The notes beneath the pieces are model-generated. The model worked only from the letters and a program-made list of their open reading frames with translations, was not told the DNA's origin and searched no databases. DNA of 64,000 bases from CAYZXL01 sp964482435 (GTDB lineage Bacteria; Auribacterota; JABMQX01): contig CAYZXL010000020.1 in assembly GCA_964482435.1 (NCBI GenBank), forward strand, positions 6,427-70,426, in the 5' to 3' direction. Below, piece after piece: positions 17,827-25,016 of the stretch. The translations under genes were made by a program, and so were the position numbers. The first letter of the stretch is position 1. Each line of letters starts with the position of its first letter.

Positions 17827-18114
17827 ATGAAAGTAAGACCACTTGGCGACAGAATCCTTGTCAAGAGGCTCGAGCCCGCCGAGTCCAAAAAAGGCGGAAT
17901 CATCATCCCCGATTCCGCAAAAGAAAAACCCCAGGAAGCGAAAGTCATCGCGCTTGGGCAGGGCAAGCTCCTGGAGGACGGCAAGCGAGCGCCGTCCGAG
18001 GTGAAAGTCGGGGACAAAGTCTTCGTCAGCAAGTATGGGGGAACAGAGATCACCATCAATGACGAGGAGCACCTCATTGTCAAAGAGGAAGACATTCTGG
18101 CGGTCATAGAGTAA
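17827..18114 (+). CDS. groES: Co-chaperonin GroES
   Basis: 95 aa, normal length. MKVRPLGDRILVKRL, the mobile loop SKKGGIIIPDSAKEKPQEAKVIALG, and VGDKVFVSKYGGTEI all match Hsp10. ATG at 17827 follows a purine-rich series AAAGGAGGAAAGGAGAAAGG, giving a strong ribosome site; an in-frame extension to 17788 would run through it and is rejected. It caps GroEL. The gap to groEL is 36 bases, so this is a bicistronic groESL operon. Confidence 0.98.
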   Translation: MKVRPLGDRILVKRLEPAESKKGGIIIPDSAKEKPQEAKVIALGQGKLLEDGKRAPSEVKVGDKVFVSKYGGTEITINDEEHLIVKEEDILAVIE

Positions 18115-18150
18115 TAGGCGCAGGGCCTTGAATCAGGAAAGGAGAAAAAT

Positions 18151-19782
18151 ATGGCAGCAAAGCAGTTGTTATTCGATGAAGAGGCAAGAAAGGCCGTGTT
18201 GTCGGGGGTCGAGCAGCTCAGCAGAGCGGTCAAGGTGACCCTCGGGCCCAAGGGAAGGAACGTTGTCCTCGATAAGAAGTTCGGCTCTCCCACGGTGACG
18301 AAGGACGGTGTTACCGTTGCCAAGGAGATCGAGCTGAAAGACCCTTATGAGAACATGGGGGCTCAAATGGTCCGAGAAGTCGCTTCAAAGACAAGCGATG
18401 TGGCCGGAGACGGAACTACCACTGCGACGGTTCTGGCGGAAGCCATTTATCGAGAAGGGTTAAAGAACGTCGCCGCGGGCTCCAACTCCATGGCCATCAA
18501 GCGAGGGATTGACAAGGCCGTGGAGTTCGTTGTCCAGGAGCTCAAAAAGCTCAGCAGCAAGGTCAAGGACCGGACGGAGATTTCCCAGGTCGCTTCCATC
18601 GCCGCCAACGGCGACACCTCCATCGGCGATAAAATTGCCGACGCCATGGAGAAAGTCGGCAAGGACGGGACGATCACCGTCGAGGAGGCGAAAGGAATTG
18701 AAACAACTCTCGAGGTCGTGGAAGGGATGCAGTTTGACCGAGGTTACCTGTCTCCCTATTTCGTCACGAATGCGGAGACGATGGAGGCGGTGCTCGAAGA
18801 CTGCTACGTCCTGATTTTCGAGAAGAAGATTTCCAACCTGAAAGACCTCCTGCCGCTTCTTCAGAAAGTTGCTGAGCTTGGCAAGCCGCTCCTTGTCATC
18901 TCGGAGGACGTGGAAGGGGAAGCACTCGCGACCTTAGTGGTCAACAAGATTCGCGGTGTCCTGAAGTGCGCAGCCGTCAAGGCGCCCGGATTCGGCGACA
19001 GACGCAAGGCGATGCTGGAGGATGTTGCCATCCTCACAAACGGGAAGATGATTTCCGAAGACCTCGGAATAAAGCTGGAGAACATCAGCATTCCCGACCT
19101 CGGACAGGCCAAGCGGGTCACCGTTGACAAGGATAACACGACAATCATCGAAGGCGCCGGGAGCAAGAGCGCCATCAAGGCCCGCGTTTCCCAGATCAAG
19201 CTCCAGATTGATGAAACCACATCCGATTACGACAGGGAGAAGCTCCAGGAGCGCCTGGCGAAGCTCGCGGGCGGCGTGGCAGTCATCAGCGTTGGCGCCG
19301 CGACCGAGACCGAGATGAAGGAGAAAAAGGCGAGAGTCGAGGACGCCCTCCATGCGACGAGAGCCGCCGTCGAAGAGGGAATCGTCCCGGGCGGCGGCGT
19401 GGCGTTTCTGAGATGCCTGCCGGCCCTCGAGAAAGAGAAGTTCGCCGGCGACGAGGACATCGGGAGGACGATCGTACTGAAGGCTCTCGAGTCGCCCATT
19501 CGCCAGATTTCTGAAAACGCTGGTCGGGAAGCTTCCATCGTCGTTCAGGAAGTCAAGGGCAAGAAGGGCGGCTACGGCTACAACGCCGAGACGGACATCT
19601 TCGAGGACCTCGTGAAAGCCGGCGTCATTGACCCGACTAAGGTCACTCGCATTGCCCTCCAGAACGCGTCGAGCATAGCCGGTCTTCTCCTGACCACGGA
19701 AGCGCTCGTGGCGGAGATCAAGGAGGAAGAGAAACATAGGGGCGGAGGACCACCTCCCCATTACGGTGAGGACATGTACTGA
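18151..19782 (+). CDS. groL: Chaperonin GroEL
   Basis: 543 aa, full length. AAKQLLFDEEARKAVLSGV, VKVTLGPKGRNVVLDKKFG, DGVTVAKEIEL, VAGDGTTTATVLAEAI (ATP site with Asp86 region), the apical domain with GYLSPYFVTN, and VEEGIVPGGGVAFLR near the C-terminus are all present. AAGGAG lies upstream. The C-terminal tail is unusual: it ends RGGGPPPHYGEDMY instead of the flexible GGM repeats of typical GroEL. ATP-driven folding chamber with GroES. A strong terminator follows. Confidence 0.98.
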   Translation: MAAKQLLFDEEARKAVLSGVEQLSRAVKVTLGPKGRNVVLDKKFGSPTVTKDGVTVAKEIELKDPYENMGAQMVREVASKTSDVAGDGTTTATVLAEAIYREGLKNVAAGSNSMAIKRGIDKAVEFVVQELKKLSSKVKDRTEISQVASIAANGDTSIGDKIADAMEKVGKDGTITVEEAKGIETTLEVVEGMQFDRGYLSPYFVTNAETMEAVLEDCYVLIFEKKISNLKDLLPLLQKVAELGKPLLVISEDVEGEALATLVVNKIRGVLKCAAVKAPGFGDRRKAMLEDVAILTNGKMISEDLGIKLENISIPDLGQAKRVTVDKDNTTIIEGAGSKSAIKARVSQIKLQIDETTSDYDREKLQERLAKLAGGVAVISVGAATETEMKEKKARVEDALHATRAAVEEGIVPGGGVAFLRCLPALEKEKFAGDEDIGRTIVLKALESPIRQISENAGREASIVVQEVKGKKGGYGYNAETDIFEDLVKAGVIDPTKVTRIALQNASSIAGLLLTTEALVAEIKEEEKHRGGGPPPHYGEDMY

Positions 19783-19808
19783 GAGCGCAGAAGACGCTTT
19801 CCGCGCAA

Positions 19809-19841
19809 AAGGGGCGGGCTAATAACGCTCGCCCCTTCTTG
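19809..19841 (+). terminator. Terminator of groESL
   Basis: AAGGGGCG (19809-19816) pairs with CGCCCCTT (19830-19837); the stem extends inward by GGC/GCT. Followed by CTTGTTGTTT. Good rho-independent terminator. Confidence 0.8.
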
Positions 19842-19972
19842 TTGTTTGAGACCTGCCCGTCAATACGATTTGAAATGCGGGGGATTGGTAAGCCTCGAAA
19901 CGACCCGCCTTCCGGGTGAGAGCGGCGTGAGGCATACCCTCGGCAACTTGAGCCTGTATAACAGGTTCACAT

Positions 19973-20043
19973 ACTGCAAGGTGATGAGGTGGGCGGAGAG
20001 ACCTTGCGAACGGTGGTGGCGGTGTTGGAGGAGGGATGCTGAG
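19973..20043 (+). pseudogene. Possible tail of IS66 tnpA
   Basis: A frame reading HILQGDEVGGETLRTVVAVLEE and stopping at a TGA that overlaps the tnpB start resembles the last residues of IS66 orfA. It is too short to be sure; the upstream part is lost. Confidence 0.35.
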
Positions 20044-20395
20044 TTTTTCGGCGGTGATCGGGGTGTTTTTGTCCACGCAGCCGTGCGACATGCGTCGGTC
20101 CTTCGACGGGCTTTCGATGATGACCGAGCATATCATTGGGTGGAATCCATTTTCGGGGCATCTGTTTGTGTTCTGCGATCCCACCTGCGGCGGGACCGGG
20201 TGAGGATTCTGTATTGGGATCTCGCTCTGCCGAGGGCGGGGGACTGGGCGACCTGGTACAAGAGGGTCGAGGCGGGCAGGTTTCAGTTTCCGTTCAGCGA
20301 GACGGGGCGAAAGGAGGTAGCTGCCTGGAATCTTGCAATGCTTTTGGAAGGGATTGACCTGAAGCGGGGCAGCGGCGCAGGTACACGAGCCTTGC
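20036..20395 (+). pseudogene. tnpB: IS66-family orf2 (TnpB), frameshifted
   Basis: Frame 1 from the ATG at 20036 (GGAGGAGGG upstream): MLSFSAVIGVFLSTQPCDMRR, SFDGLSMMTEHIIGWNPFSG, HLFVFCD, then a TGA. The match continues in another frame: VRILYWD, WATWYKRVEAGRFQFP, EVAAWNLAMLLEGIDLKRG. These are the conserved blocks of the IS66 accessory protein TnpB in the right order. The break is at 20178-20197, where ATCCCACCTGCGGCGGGACC is found; removing eight bases there restores the frame. This 20-mer is nearly identical to a module of the repeat at 2171-2190. No intact tnpC follows; the integron begins instead. Confidence 0.8.
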
Positions 20396-20419
20396 GTCGT
20401 GCTGGAAAAGGTATCGAGA

Positions 20420-20479
20420 CCCCAACGCCCAGGGTAAGGGGCGCGGCTTGTCCGCGTCACCTCGACCCTGTTGTTGGAC
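20420..20479 (-). other. attC site E (after cassette 5)
   Basis: On the minus strand: R'' GTCCAAC (20479-20473), then an imperfect palindrome with CAGGGT/ACCCTG and CGCGG/CCGCG arms, ending in R' GTTGGGG (20426-20420). Length 60 bases, as in classical 59-base elements. It follows the stop of the cassette gene by about 20 bases. Confidence 0.7.
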
Positions 20480-20500
20480 GTATTGCTTCTTCCCCAGGTT

Positions 20501-21139
20501 CTACCTTGCGGCCGATATGCGAAAGGCTTTGAATTGCCCCAGAGCGTATGTGTGAAATTCATCCGGTCCGTAAAGACCGCCAGATCCTCGCCTATCCACA
20601 AGAGAGCCACAAATCCCATCAACTACCCTGCCAACCAGGCTGTAGAGGATTCGATCAAGGTTCTGCTTGTAGGTAATTGTCCCTGTGTGAGAGGCCCCCC
20701 TGATCCAGTATGTTCTCTCGCCACTGCCTGCATACTTCTTGGCCTGAATGGCCCATTCGCTTACTCCGTTGACGAATATAACCTCTCCTCCGAGGAGACG
20801 TCCTGGGAAAAGACTTCTCAGAAACGTGGACTTCTCTCGCTGATAAACATCATCGGGAACGATTTCGAGGAACGCAACTGAACCTGTGAATTTCAGACCA
20901 ATGTCGCTGTCATAGACGGGGATGCCTTGTCGGCTGCGGGGACTCGCAGGCAATTCAACAGCCGGGGATTTGGCGGCTACAGACTTCCTTGATGAGCCTA
21001 CACATCCCCGCACTCCGAGTACCAGGAGAACGATAACCGCCAGAGGAATCAGTTTTGGCGCGTGTCTGCGAAGCCATGAACTTTTGACAGCGGGTTCCGC
21101 GTTGTCGCGCTTCTCTTGGGATTTCTCATTCACACTCAT
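20501..21139 (-). CDS. Cassette 5: membrane-anchored protein of unknown function
   Basis: 212 aa. ATG at 21139 with AAAGGAG eight bases upstream; a longer frame to 21277 runs through the attC site and is rejected. A charged cytoplasmic N-terminus, one membrane segment at about 28-46 (LIPLAVIVLLVLGVRG), then an extracytoplasmic domain with SDIGLKFTGSVAFLEIV, VIFVNGVSEWAIQAKKYAG, TYWIRGASHTGTITYKQNLDRIL. No family recognised. It is the last gene of the integron array, farthest from the integrase relic. Confidence 0.75.
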   Translation of the reverse strand: MSVNEKSQEKRDNAEPAVKSSWLRRHAPKLIPLAVIVLLVLGVRGCVGSSRKSVAAKSPAVELPASPRSRQGIPVYDSDIGLKFTGSVAFLEIVPDDVYQREKSTFLRSLFPGRLLGGEVIFVNGVSEWAIQAKKYAGSGERTYWIRGASHTGTITYKQNLDRILYSLVGRVVDGICGSLVDRRGSGGLYGPDEFHTYALGQFKAFRISAAR

Positions 21140-21172
21140 TCTGGTCTCCTTTCTTTTTCCGTCCAGCGTCAC

Positions 21173-21237
21173 GCTTAACCTGCGAGTAACCGCAGGCACG
21201 GACTCTGGAAATCCGTAAATTGCACATGCGGTTGGTT
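21173..21237 (-). other. attC site D (after cassette 4)
   Basis: Minus strand: R'' AACCAAC (21237-21231), arms AACCGCA/TGCGGTT and ACGGA/TCCGT, ending in R' GTTAAGC (21179-21173), which fits GTTRRRY exactly. 65 bases. About 100 bases of unassigned sequence lie between it and the cassette 4 stop. Confidence 0.55.
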
Positions 21238-21341
21238 GCGAGTCAGGCTGAAGCGATTGTTGTCTGTTTCCACACAATAGTTGACGCGAGAGGCAAAGTC
21301 CTGAGGAGACTTGCGGACGATCCTCAGCGACTTGATAATCG

Positions 21342-21803
21342 TTACAAAAGAAAGGATAATGGGGCAGACATCCCAGACTGCTGCAGATGCCATTCCCAGT
21401 GCTGTCGCATGATTCTAATGAGCGGCATGTAGATCAGCGCGGGGCACAGGATGTAGAAAGGTAGCAACCAAGGAGACCAACCGGGAATCCTATCGGGTGG
21501 CCGGCCCATTTGCTCTGAGAGCATCTTCTTCGCGGCTTTGTACGTCCGGTGGACCGAATTGTACCCCAGGGTGTACACAGCACCGATGAACGCACCGACC
21601 CCGTCAGGCAAGGTCTCTCCGTTGTGTGCAGCTGCCTCCCGAATGAAGCGCATCTTGTGGGCGAAGGTGAATCCTATCATGATTGGGCCCAACGGTAAGA
21701 CAACGGGGATAGAAAAGGGCAACCAACTGATGATCGGAATCCAAAGCCACCAGTAGGAGCCCTCTCTGAAGGTCAAGGCCGCCCCTGTCGTGTTCTGGCT
21801 CAT
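21342..21803 (-). CDS. Cassette 4: small integral membrane protein
   Basis: 153 aa. ATG at 21803 with GGAGG seven bases upstream. Hydrophobic segments at about 17-45 (WWLWIPIISWLPFSIPVVLP with LGPIMIGFTFA), 70-86 and 118-140 (WLLPFYILCPALIYMPLIR). Tryptophan-rich. It may resemble DUF4234-type membrane proteins, but I do not recognise it securely. Flanked by attC sites C and D. Confidence 0.7.
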   Translation of the reverse strand: MSQNTTGAALTFREGSYWWLWIPIISWLPFSIPVVLPLGPIMIGFTFAHKMRFIREAAAHNGETLPDGVGAFIGAVYTLGYNSVHRTYKAAKKMLSEQMGRPPDRIPGWSPWLLPFYILCPALIYMPLIRIMRQHWEWHLQQSGMSAPLSFLL

Positions 21804-21831
21804 TCTCTGCCCTCCTTTCATGCCGAACGGC

Positions 21832-21894
21832 GCGCGTCACGGGTTGCCGGAAACCGAACGCTGTAACTAATCCGCGTGCAGGCGTTTGTTATCT
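21832..21894 (-). other. attC site C (after cassette 3)
   Basis: Minus strand: R'' AGATAAC (21894-21888), followed by the common attC text AACGCCTGCACGCGG, an opposite arm CCGTGACGCGCGCC and R' GTTCGGC (21838-21832). 63 bases. End boxes deviate more than in the other sites. Confidence 0.55.
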
Positions 21895-21920
21895 GTTCTC
21901 ATATGTTGGCGTACGACCCT

Positions 21921-22556
21921 TCACTTCCGTGTCTTTTTAACGACCTTTATTGACTTAACAATGGCAGAGAGATCTTTTGCGTGTCTATTGAACGTGGCTA
22001 CGTCATCGCATATGATTTGGAGCGAATATATCATTTTCGGGTATTCTGGCACAAAAAATGAGTACATCTGCAAGCGGCCTCCTTCTATCGTCTCGACGTC
22101 CTGAAGAAGGCAGGTTATACCGTCGATTTCCAGCTTTGACACACCCTTGCTGGTTTTCCTAAGTCGACCTGTATTTATTCCCCATTTCACTCTTTCGGCA
22201 TTCGTCTTGTACATGTCTTCGCGATCCATGATTATAGGTGAGGTCACTCCTAAAAAAGTGAGAAGTATTCGCTTACTCGCGCTTTGCAATTGAAATCCGG
22301 AGACGAACCGAATAGTTTTTTCGCTCAAATCATTTGGATCAGCGGACTTTGAGTCCTCTGCCAGTTCGCGACCGCCAGCCACCGCCACCTTCATCGCCTC
22401 CTCCAACATCCGATCTGACATTCTGGTCCATGTTGACGGCAGGGTCACCTGGAAAATCCCTTCGTGATATGTAGTGTATTCACAGATACCCTCAAGTGAC
22501 ACTAATACCACGGCAGCGCAGGCTAGCAAAAAAATTGCTGTAAGACGGCTCTTCAT
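21921..22556 (-). CDS. Cassette 3: secreted PsbP/DUF1795-like protein
   Basis: 211 aa. GGAGG lies seven bases before the ATG. Signal peptide 1-26 (LTAIFLLACAAVVLVSLEG). The mature part starts YTTYHEGIFQVTLPSTWTRMS, the usual opening of PsbP/Mog1/DUF1795 beta-sandwich proteins. ITCLLQDVETIEGGRLQMYSFFV and IYSLQIICDD...SIVKSIKVV complete it. Extracytoplasmic, function unknown. Similar in overall plan to cassette 2, although the sequences are not close. Confidence 0.75.
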   Translation of the reverse strand: MKSRLTAIFLLACAAVVLVSLEGICEYTTYHEGIFQVTLPSTWTRMSDRMLEEAMKVAVAGGRELAEDSKSADPNDLSEKTIRFVSGFQLQSASKRILLTFLGVTSPIIMDREDMYKTNAERVKWGINTGRLRKTSKGVSKLEIDGITCLLQDVETIEGGRLQMYSFFVPEYPKMIYSLQIICDDVATFNRHAKDLSAIVKSIKVVKKTRK

Positions 22557-22583
22557 ATCTATCCCTCCTTCTGATTGCTTGAC

Positions 22584-22641
22584 CGATAACGTCTCGGGTC
22601 AGGCGCGCGGGTACCGCGTCGGCTGCACCCGCTGGTTAGGC
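22584..22641 (-). other. attC site A (after cassette 2)
   Basis: The clearest site. Minus strand: R'' GCCTAAC (22641-22635) followed by CAGCGGGTGCAGCCGACGCG, the text seen in many integron attC sites, then CGCGCGCCTGACCCGAGAC and R' GTTATCG (22590-22584). 58 bases. Confidence 0.75.
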
Positions 22642-22666
22642 GGACGCAGATGACCCGAGCCATGCG

Positions 22667-23251
22667 CTACCTGAACTCCATCTTTGAGAAAATAGGGTCG
22701 AAGAATTCTTTGTTCGCCTGTTCATATCTCTCTTGGGCGGTCGCGCATGTGAAAGTAAAGCTCCGCCCATTGTGCAGGAAAATGACCTGCCGCAGTGTCC
22801 CCAGAACGTTGCCCCTCATGTTGTAGACATGTTCTACTGCCAACTTGTCGCCTTTTGTCCCGACCTTGATGAACTTTACAGAGATCTTCCTGTATCCGGG
22901 CAGTGATGCAGTTGGAGGGTTGGTGTCGAGGAGTTCCTTGAACTGCTTGAGGTCAGCCTCCGTGACGCCTGTTGAGTACTTGGCACCAACGTTCTCGTCC
23001 TTGAAGTCAGGGTTGACAAGGTAGATAAACTGTCTTCGAGTGAATAGAGGTGCAAGCGGCCCGGGGTTGTCTGGCGTATATAAATCCAAGCCCTTTGGCA
23101 CGGGGAATGATATACGGAACTCCTCATTGGAGTAGGTCGTCCCCTCGCGGTCCTTGGACTCTGCTGTCCCTGCGGGATTCGCGAGACAGACCGCACCAGC
23201 GGTGCAAATGACGCGACCCAAAGCTTTCCAATTAACCAATCGACTGCTCAT
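22667..23251 (-). CDS. Cassette 2: secreted PsbP/DUF1795-like protein
   Basis: 194 aa from the ATG at 23251, preceded by AAAGGGGAACGAAG. A longer frame to 23383 would translate the attC site (NKALHRTAVPLRSIAGGQLG), which is a known artefact of attC sequences, and is rejected. Signal peptide 1-27 (GRVICTAGAVCLANPAGTA). Mature part: YSNEEFRISFPVPKGLDLYTP, VKFIKVGTKGDKLAVEHVYN, RQVIFLHNGRSFTFTCATA, DPIFSKMEFR. The last two segments are typical of the PsbP-like fold. Function unknown. Confidence 0.75.
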   Translation of the reverse strand: MSSRLVNWKALGRVICTAGAVCLANPAGTAESKDREGTTYSNEEFRISFPVPKGLDLYTPDNPGPLAPLFTRRQFIYLVNPDFKDENVGAKYSTGVTEADLKQFKELLDTNPPTASLPGYRKISVKFIKVGTKGDKLAVEHVYNMRGNVLGTLRQVIFLHNGRSFTFTCATAQERYEQANKEFFDPIFSKMEFR

Positions 23252-23273
23252 CTTCGTTCCCCTTTCTTTGGTT

Positions 23274-23345
23274 GCCCAACGACCAAGCTGACCGCCGGCT
23301 ATGGAGCGCAGCGGAACAGCCGTCCGGTGCAGCGCCTTGTTAGCC
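23274..23345 (-). other. attC site B (after cassette 1)
   Basis: Minus strand: R'' GGCTAAC (23345-23339), AAGGCGCTGCACCGGACGGC, opposite arm GCCGGCGGTCAGCTTGGTC and R' GTTGGGC (23280-23274), which fits GTTRRRY exactly. 72 bases. Confidence 0.65.
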
Positions 23346-23354
23346 GCTGAGGCA

Positions 23355-24104
23355 CTATTTTGTGCAATAGTAGATCTGACCACTCGCAGGTGTTAACCCC
23401 ATTGGGATCGCTTCTTCGTTCTGAACAAAGTCGTTGACCTCAGTGATTTCTACTCTGAAACCTGCCTCACGAAGTCTATCAACGTAGTCTGGTCCATACC
23501 TTCGAACATGATCTTTTTGACCAAAAGCCTTTAATCGCTCTAGAGGTTCGACAATTGATGGATCTTCAAATGTCTCATCAGCGGTGACTGGTACAAGCAA
23601 TATCGCCCAACCATTGCTCTTCAGTACTCGACAAAACTCTCTCATGGCTTTCTTATCATCCTGGACATGCTCCAAGACATGACTGCAATAGATGACATCG
23701 AATGACTGATCGGGGTACTCAATGTTGGTGATATCCATTTTCACCATCGCACGTGCGTTGAATAAATCAGCGGTTAAGTAGTTATCTCCAAGTCGTTTCT
23801 TGAACCTTGATTCAAAGCATAATTCCGGGGCAACATGTAGCATCTTTTTTGGCGTGCCATCAAAGAGATCGGTCTTTCTTGATACATAGAGCCACAAGAA
23901 GCGATGGCGTTCGAGAGCGCCGCAATGAGCGCATTCAGCATCTTTGCGAGGCACCACTCCAAACGGACGAAATCGACGAGATGACTTGCCACATACGGGG
24001 CAAAACCTTCCCTTCCCGTAGTAGGGCACCTTCCTCACAACGTCCTTGAAACGTCTGAGAGGTTTTTTTGCCCACCCTGGCAGTCTTGAGATAATTGATT
24101 TCAT
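23355..24104 (-). CDS. Cassette 1: SAM-dependent methyltransferase with zinc ribbon
   Basis: 249 aa. After a basic N-terminus there is a CPVCG...CAHCG pair (about 35-38 and 58-61), a likely four-Cys zinc site. Then a class I methyltransferase core: MLHVAPELCFESRFKK (replaced GxGxG-type motif I), DIPNIEYPDQSFDVIYCSHVLEHVQDD-like motif (written DQSFDVIYCSHVLEHV), REFCRVLKSNGWAILLVPV. It ends with ASGQIYYCTK. It probably modifies a surface glycan or a small metabolite; the target is unknown. The gene is clearly more A+T-rich than the flanking chromosome, as expected for an acquired cassette. It is the cassette nearest the integrase relic. Confidence 0.85.
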   Translation of the reverse strand: MKSIISRLPGWAKKPLRRFKDVVRKVPYYGKGRFCPVCGKSSRRFRPFGVVPRKDAECAHCGALERHRFLWLYVSRKTDLFDGTPKKMLHVAPELCFESRFKKRLGDNYLTADLFNARAMVKMDITNIEYPDQSFDVIYCSHVLEHVQDDKKAMREFCRVLKSNGWAILLVPVTADETFEDPSIVEPLERLKAFGQKDHVRRYGPDYVDRLREAGFRVEITEVNDFVQNEEAIPMGLTPASGQIYYCTK

Positions 24105-24301
24105 ATTCCGTCTCTTTTATGCGGCTAACAATAATCAGACTGACCCGCATAAAGCCCGGAGTTTCGTTTTTCTGCCCCTATGAGCTGCCCCCGGAATGGC
24201 TTCCGGAGGCGCTAAGCCCTTTGTCTTGCGGTGGTTGCGGTCTATCCAGCGGCTTATCACGGCATCTTATGCCGACCGGCATAATAACCTCCTCGATTGC
24301 C
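24105..24301 (-). other. Candidate attI region between intI relic and first cassette
   Basis: 197 bases. GTTAGCC at 24129-24123 (minus strand) is a plausible core site just before cassette 1. A perfect palindrome TTATGCCG-GT-CGGCATAA lies near 24,270. A 34-codon frame with GAGGAGG starts inside this palindrome but has no known relative. Confidence 0.35.
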
Positions 24302-24664
24302 TCAAAGCCCGTCCAGCGGACTACGAACACCCACCGGGCGACGCTTGAGGACGTGGGTATAGATCATTGTCGTGTTGACATGGCTATGGCCCATCCCGCG
24401 GAACGCGGGACTGGTCGGTTCGAATATGGGAGCCGCTTTCGAGCAAGTGGGCGGCGAAGGAATGACGGAATGTGTGGCAGGTGGCCCGCTTGGTCAAACC
24501 GGCTTTCCTGGCTGCGCAGGCAACCGGCTTCTGCACGATGGATTCGTGGGCGTCATCGCCCTTAAGAAGTCTCAGCGGCGGCCTCGGCCCGCTCATGGCT
24601 ATTTCCCCCAATCGTTTGACTGCCTCCTCCGAAAGCGCCGTGTCCTTCCACGCGGTTCTCATTA
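24302..24664 (-). pseudogene. intI: Integron integrase (IntI) relic, C-terminal part
   Basis: Minus-strand frame 1: HESIVQKPVACAARKAGL, TKRATCHTFRHSFAAHLL, ESGSHIRT. This is the IntI region with the HxxR box (HTFR). After a frameshift, 24394-24302 continues MGHSHVNTTMIYTHVLK, RRPVGVRSPLDGL, stop. It holds the nucleophilic Tyr in the IntI-typical TTMIYTHVL, and GVRSPLD is the usual IntI C-terminus. At the break lies TCCCGCGTTCCGCGGGA, a perfect palindrome. The N-terminal half and most of the region with the first Arg are missing; upstream, IS66 sequence begins. It cannot be active. It is transcribed in the same direction as the cassettes. Confidence 0.85.
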
Positions 24665-24686
24665 TGCCAGACCCGGGAGCGGTGTC

Positions 24687-24947
24687 AAGCCCAAGTTGAC
24701 CGAAGTGGCGTGTTGGGCCCATGTCCGCACCGCCCTGAGCCTCGGACGGGGGCTGTTCTTTAGCAGCAATAAAGGCGGGCGAACCGCGGCGATCCGCACC
24801 AGGTTTATGATTACATGCAGGCGGCTCCAGGCCAATCTCTTCGCCTACCTCCGCGACGTCCTTGAGCGCATCAGGGCCCGCCCTGTCAACCGCCTCAAGG
24901 AACCCCTCCCGGATAACCGGAAAGCCGCTCAACCACCCAGAACGTCC
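24687..24947 (+). pseudogene. tnpC: IS66 transposase (TnpC) relic with internal deletion
   Basis: KPKLTEVACWAHVRTALSL fuses the IS66 block LTEVACWAHVRR to the later block (AL.LGRxxWLF), with about 100 codons missing between. It then reads GLFFSSNKGGRTAAIRTRF, LFAYLRDVLERIRARPVNRL, KEPLPDNRKAAQ, the conserved IS66 C-terminus. Plus strand, like the tnpB relic 4.3 kb to the left. The order tnpB - integron - tnpC fits one IS66 copy split by the integron. Confidence 0.75.
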
Positions 24948-25016
24948 CGGCCTGATCCCCCATACCGGCTACGTGGGTCCCAACTCCATGTGTTTTCGGC
25001 GGGCGCACACAGGGGC

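Noticed and set aside
19819..20622. 267-codon minus-strand open frame
   Set aside because: Runs antisense through the IS66 tnpB relic and an attC site; the conserved blocks are on the plus strand.
22667..23383. Longer form of cassette 2 starting at 23383
   Set aside because: The extra N-terminus translates the attC palindrome; the ATG at 23251 begins a proper signal peptide.
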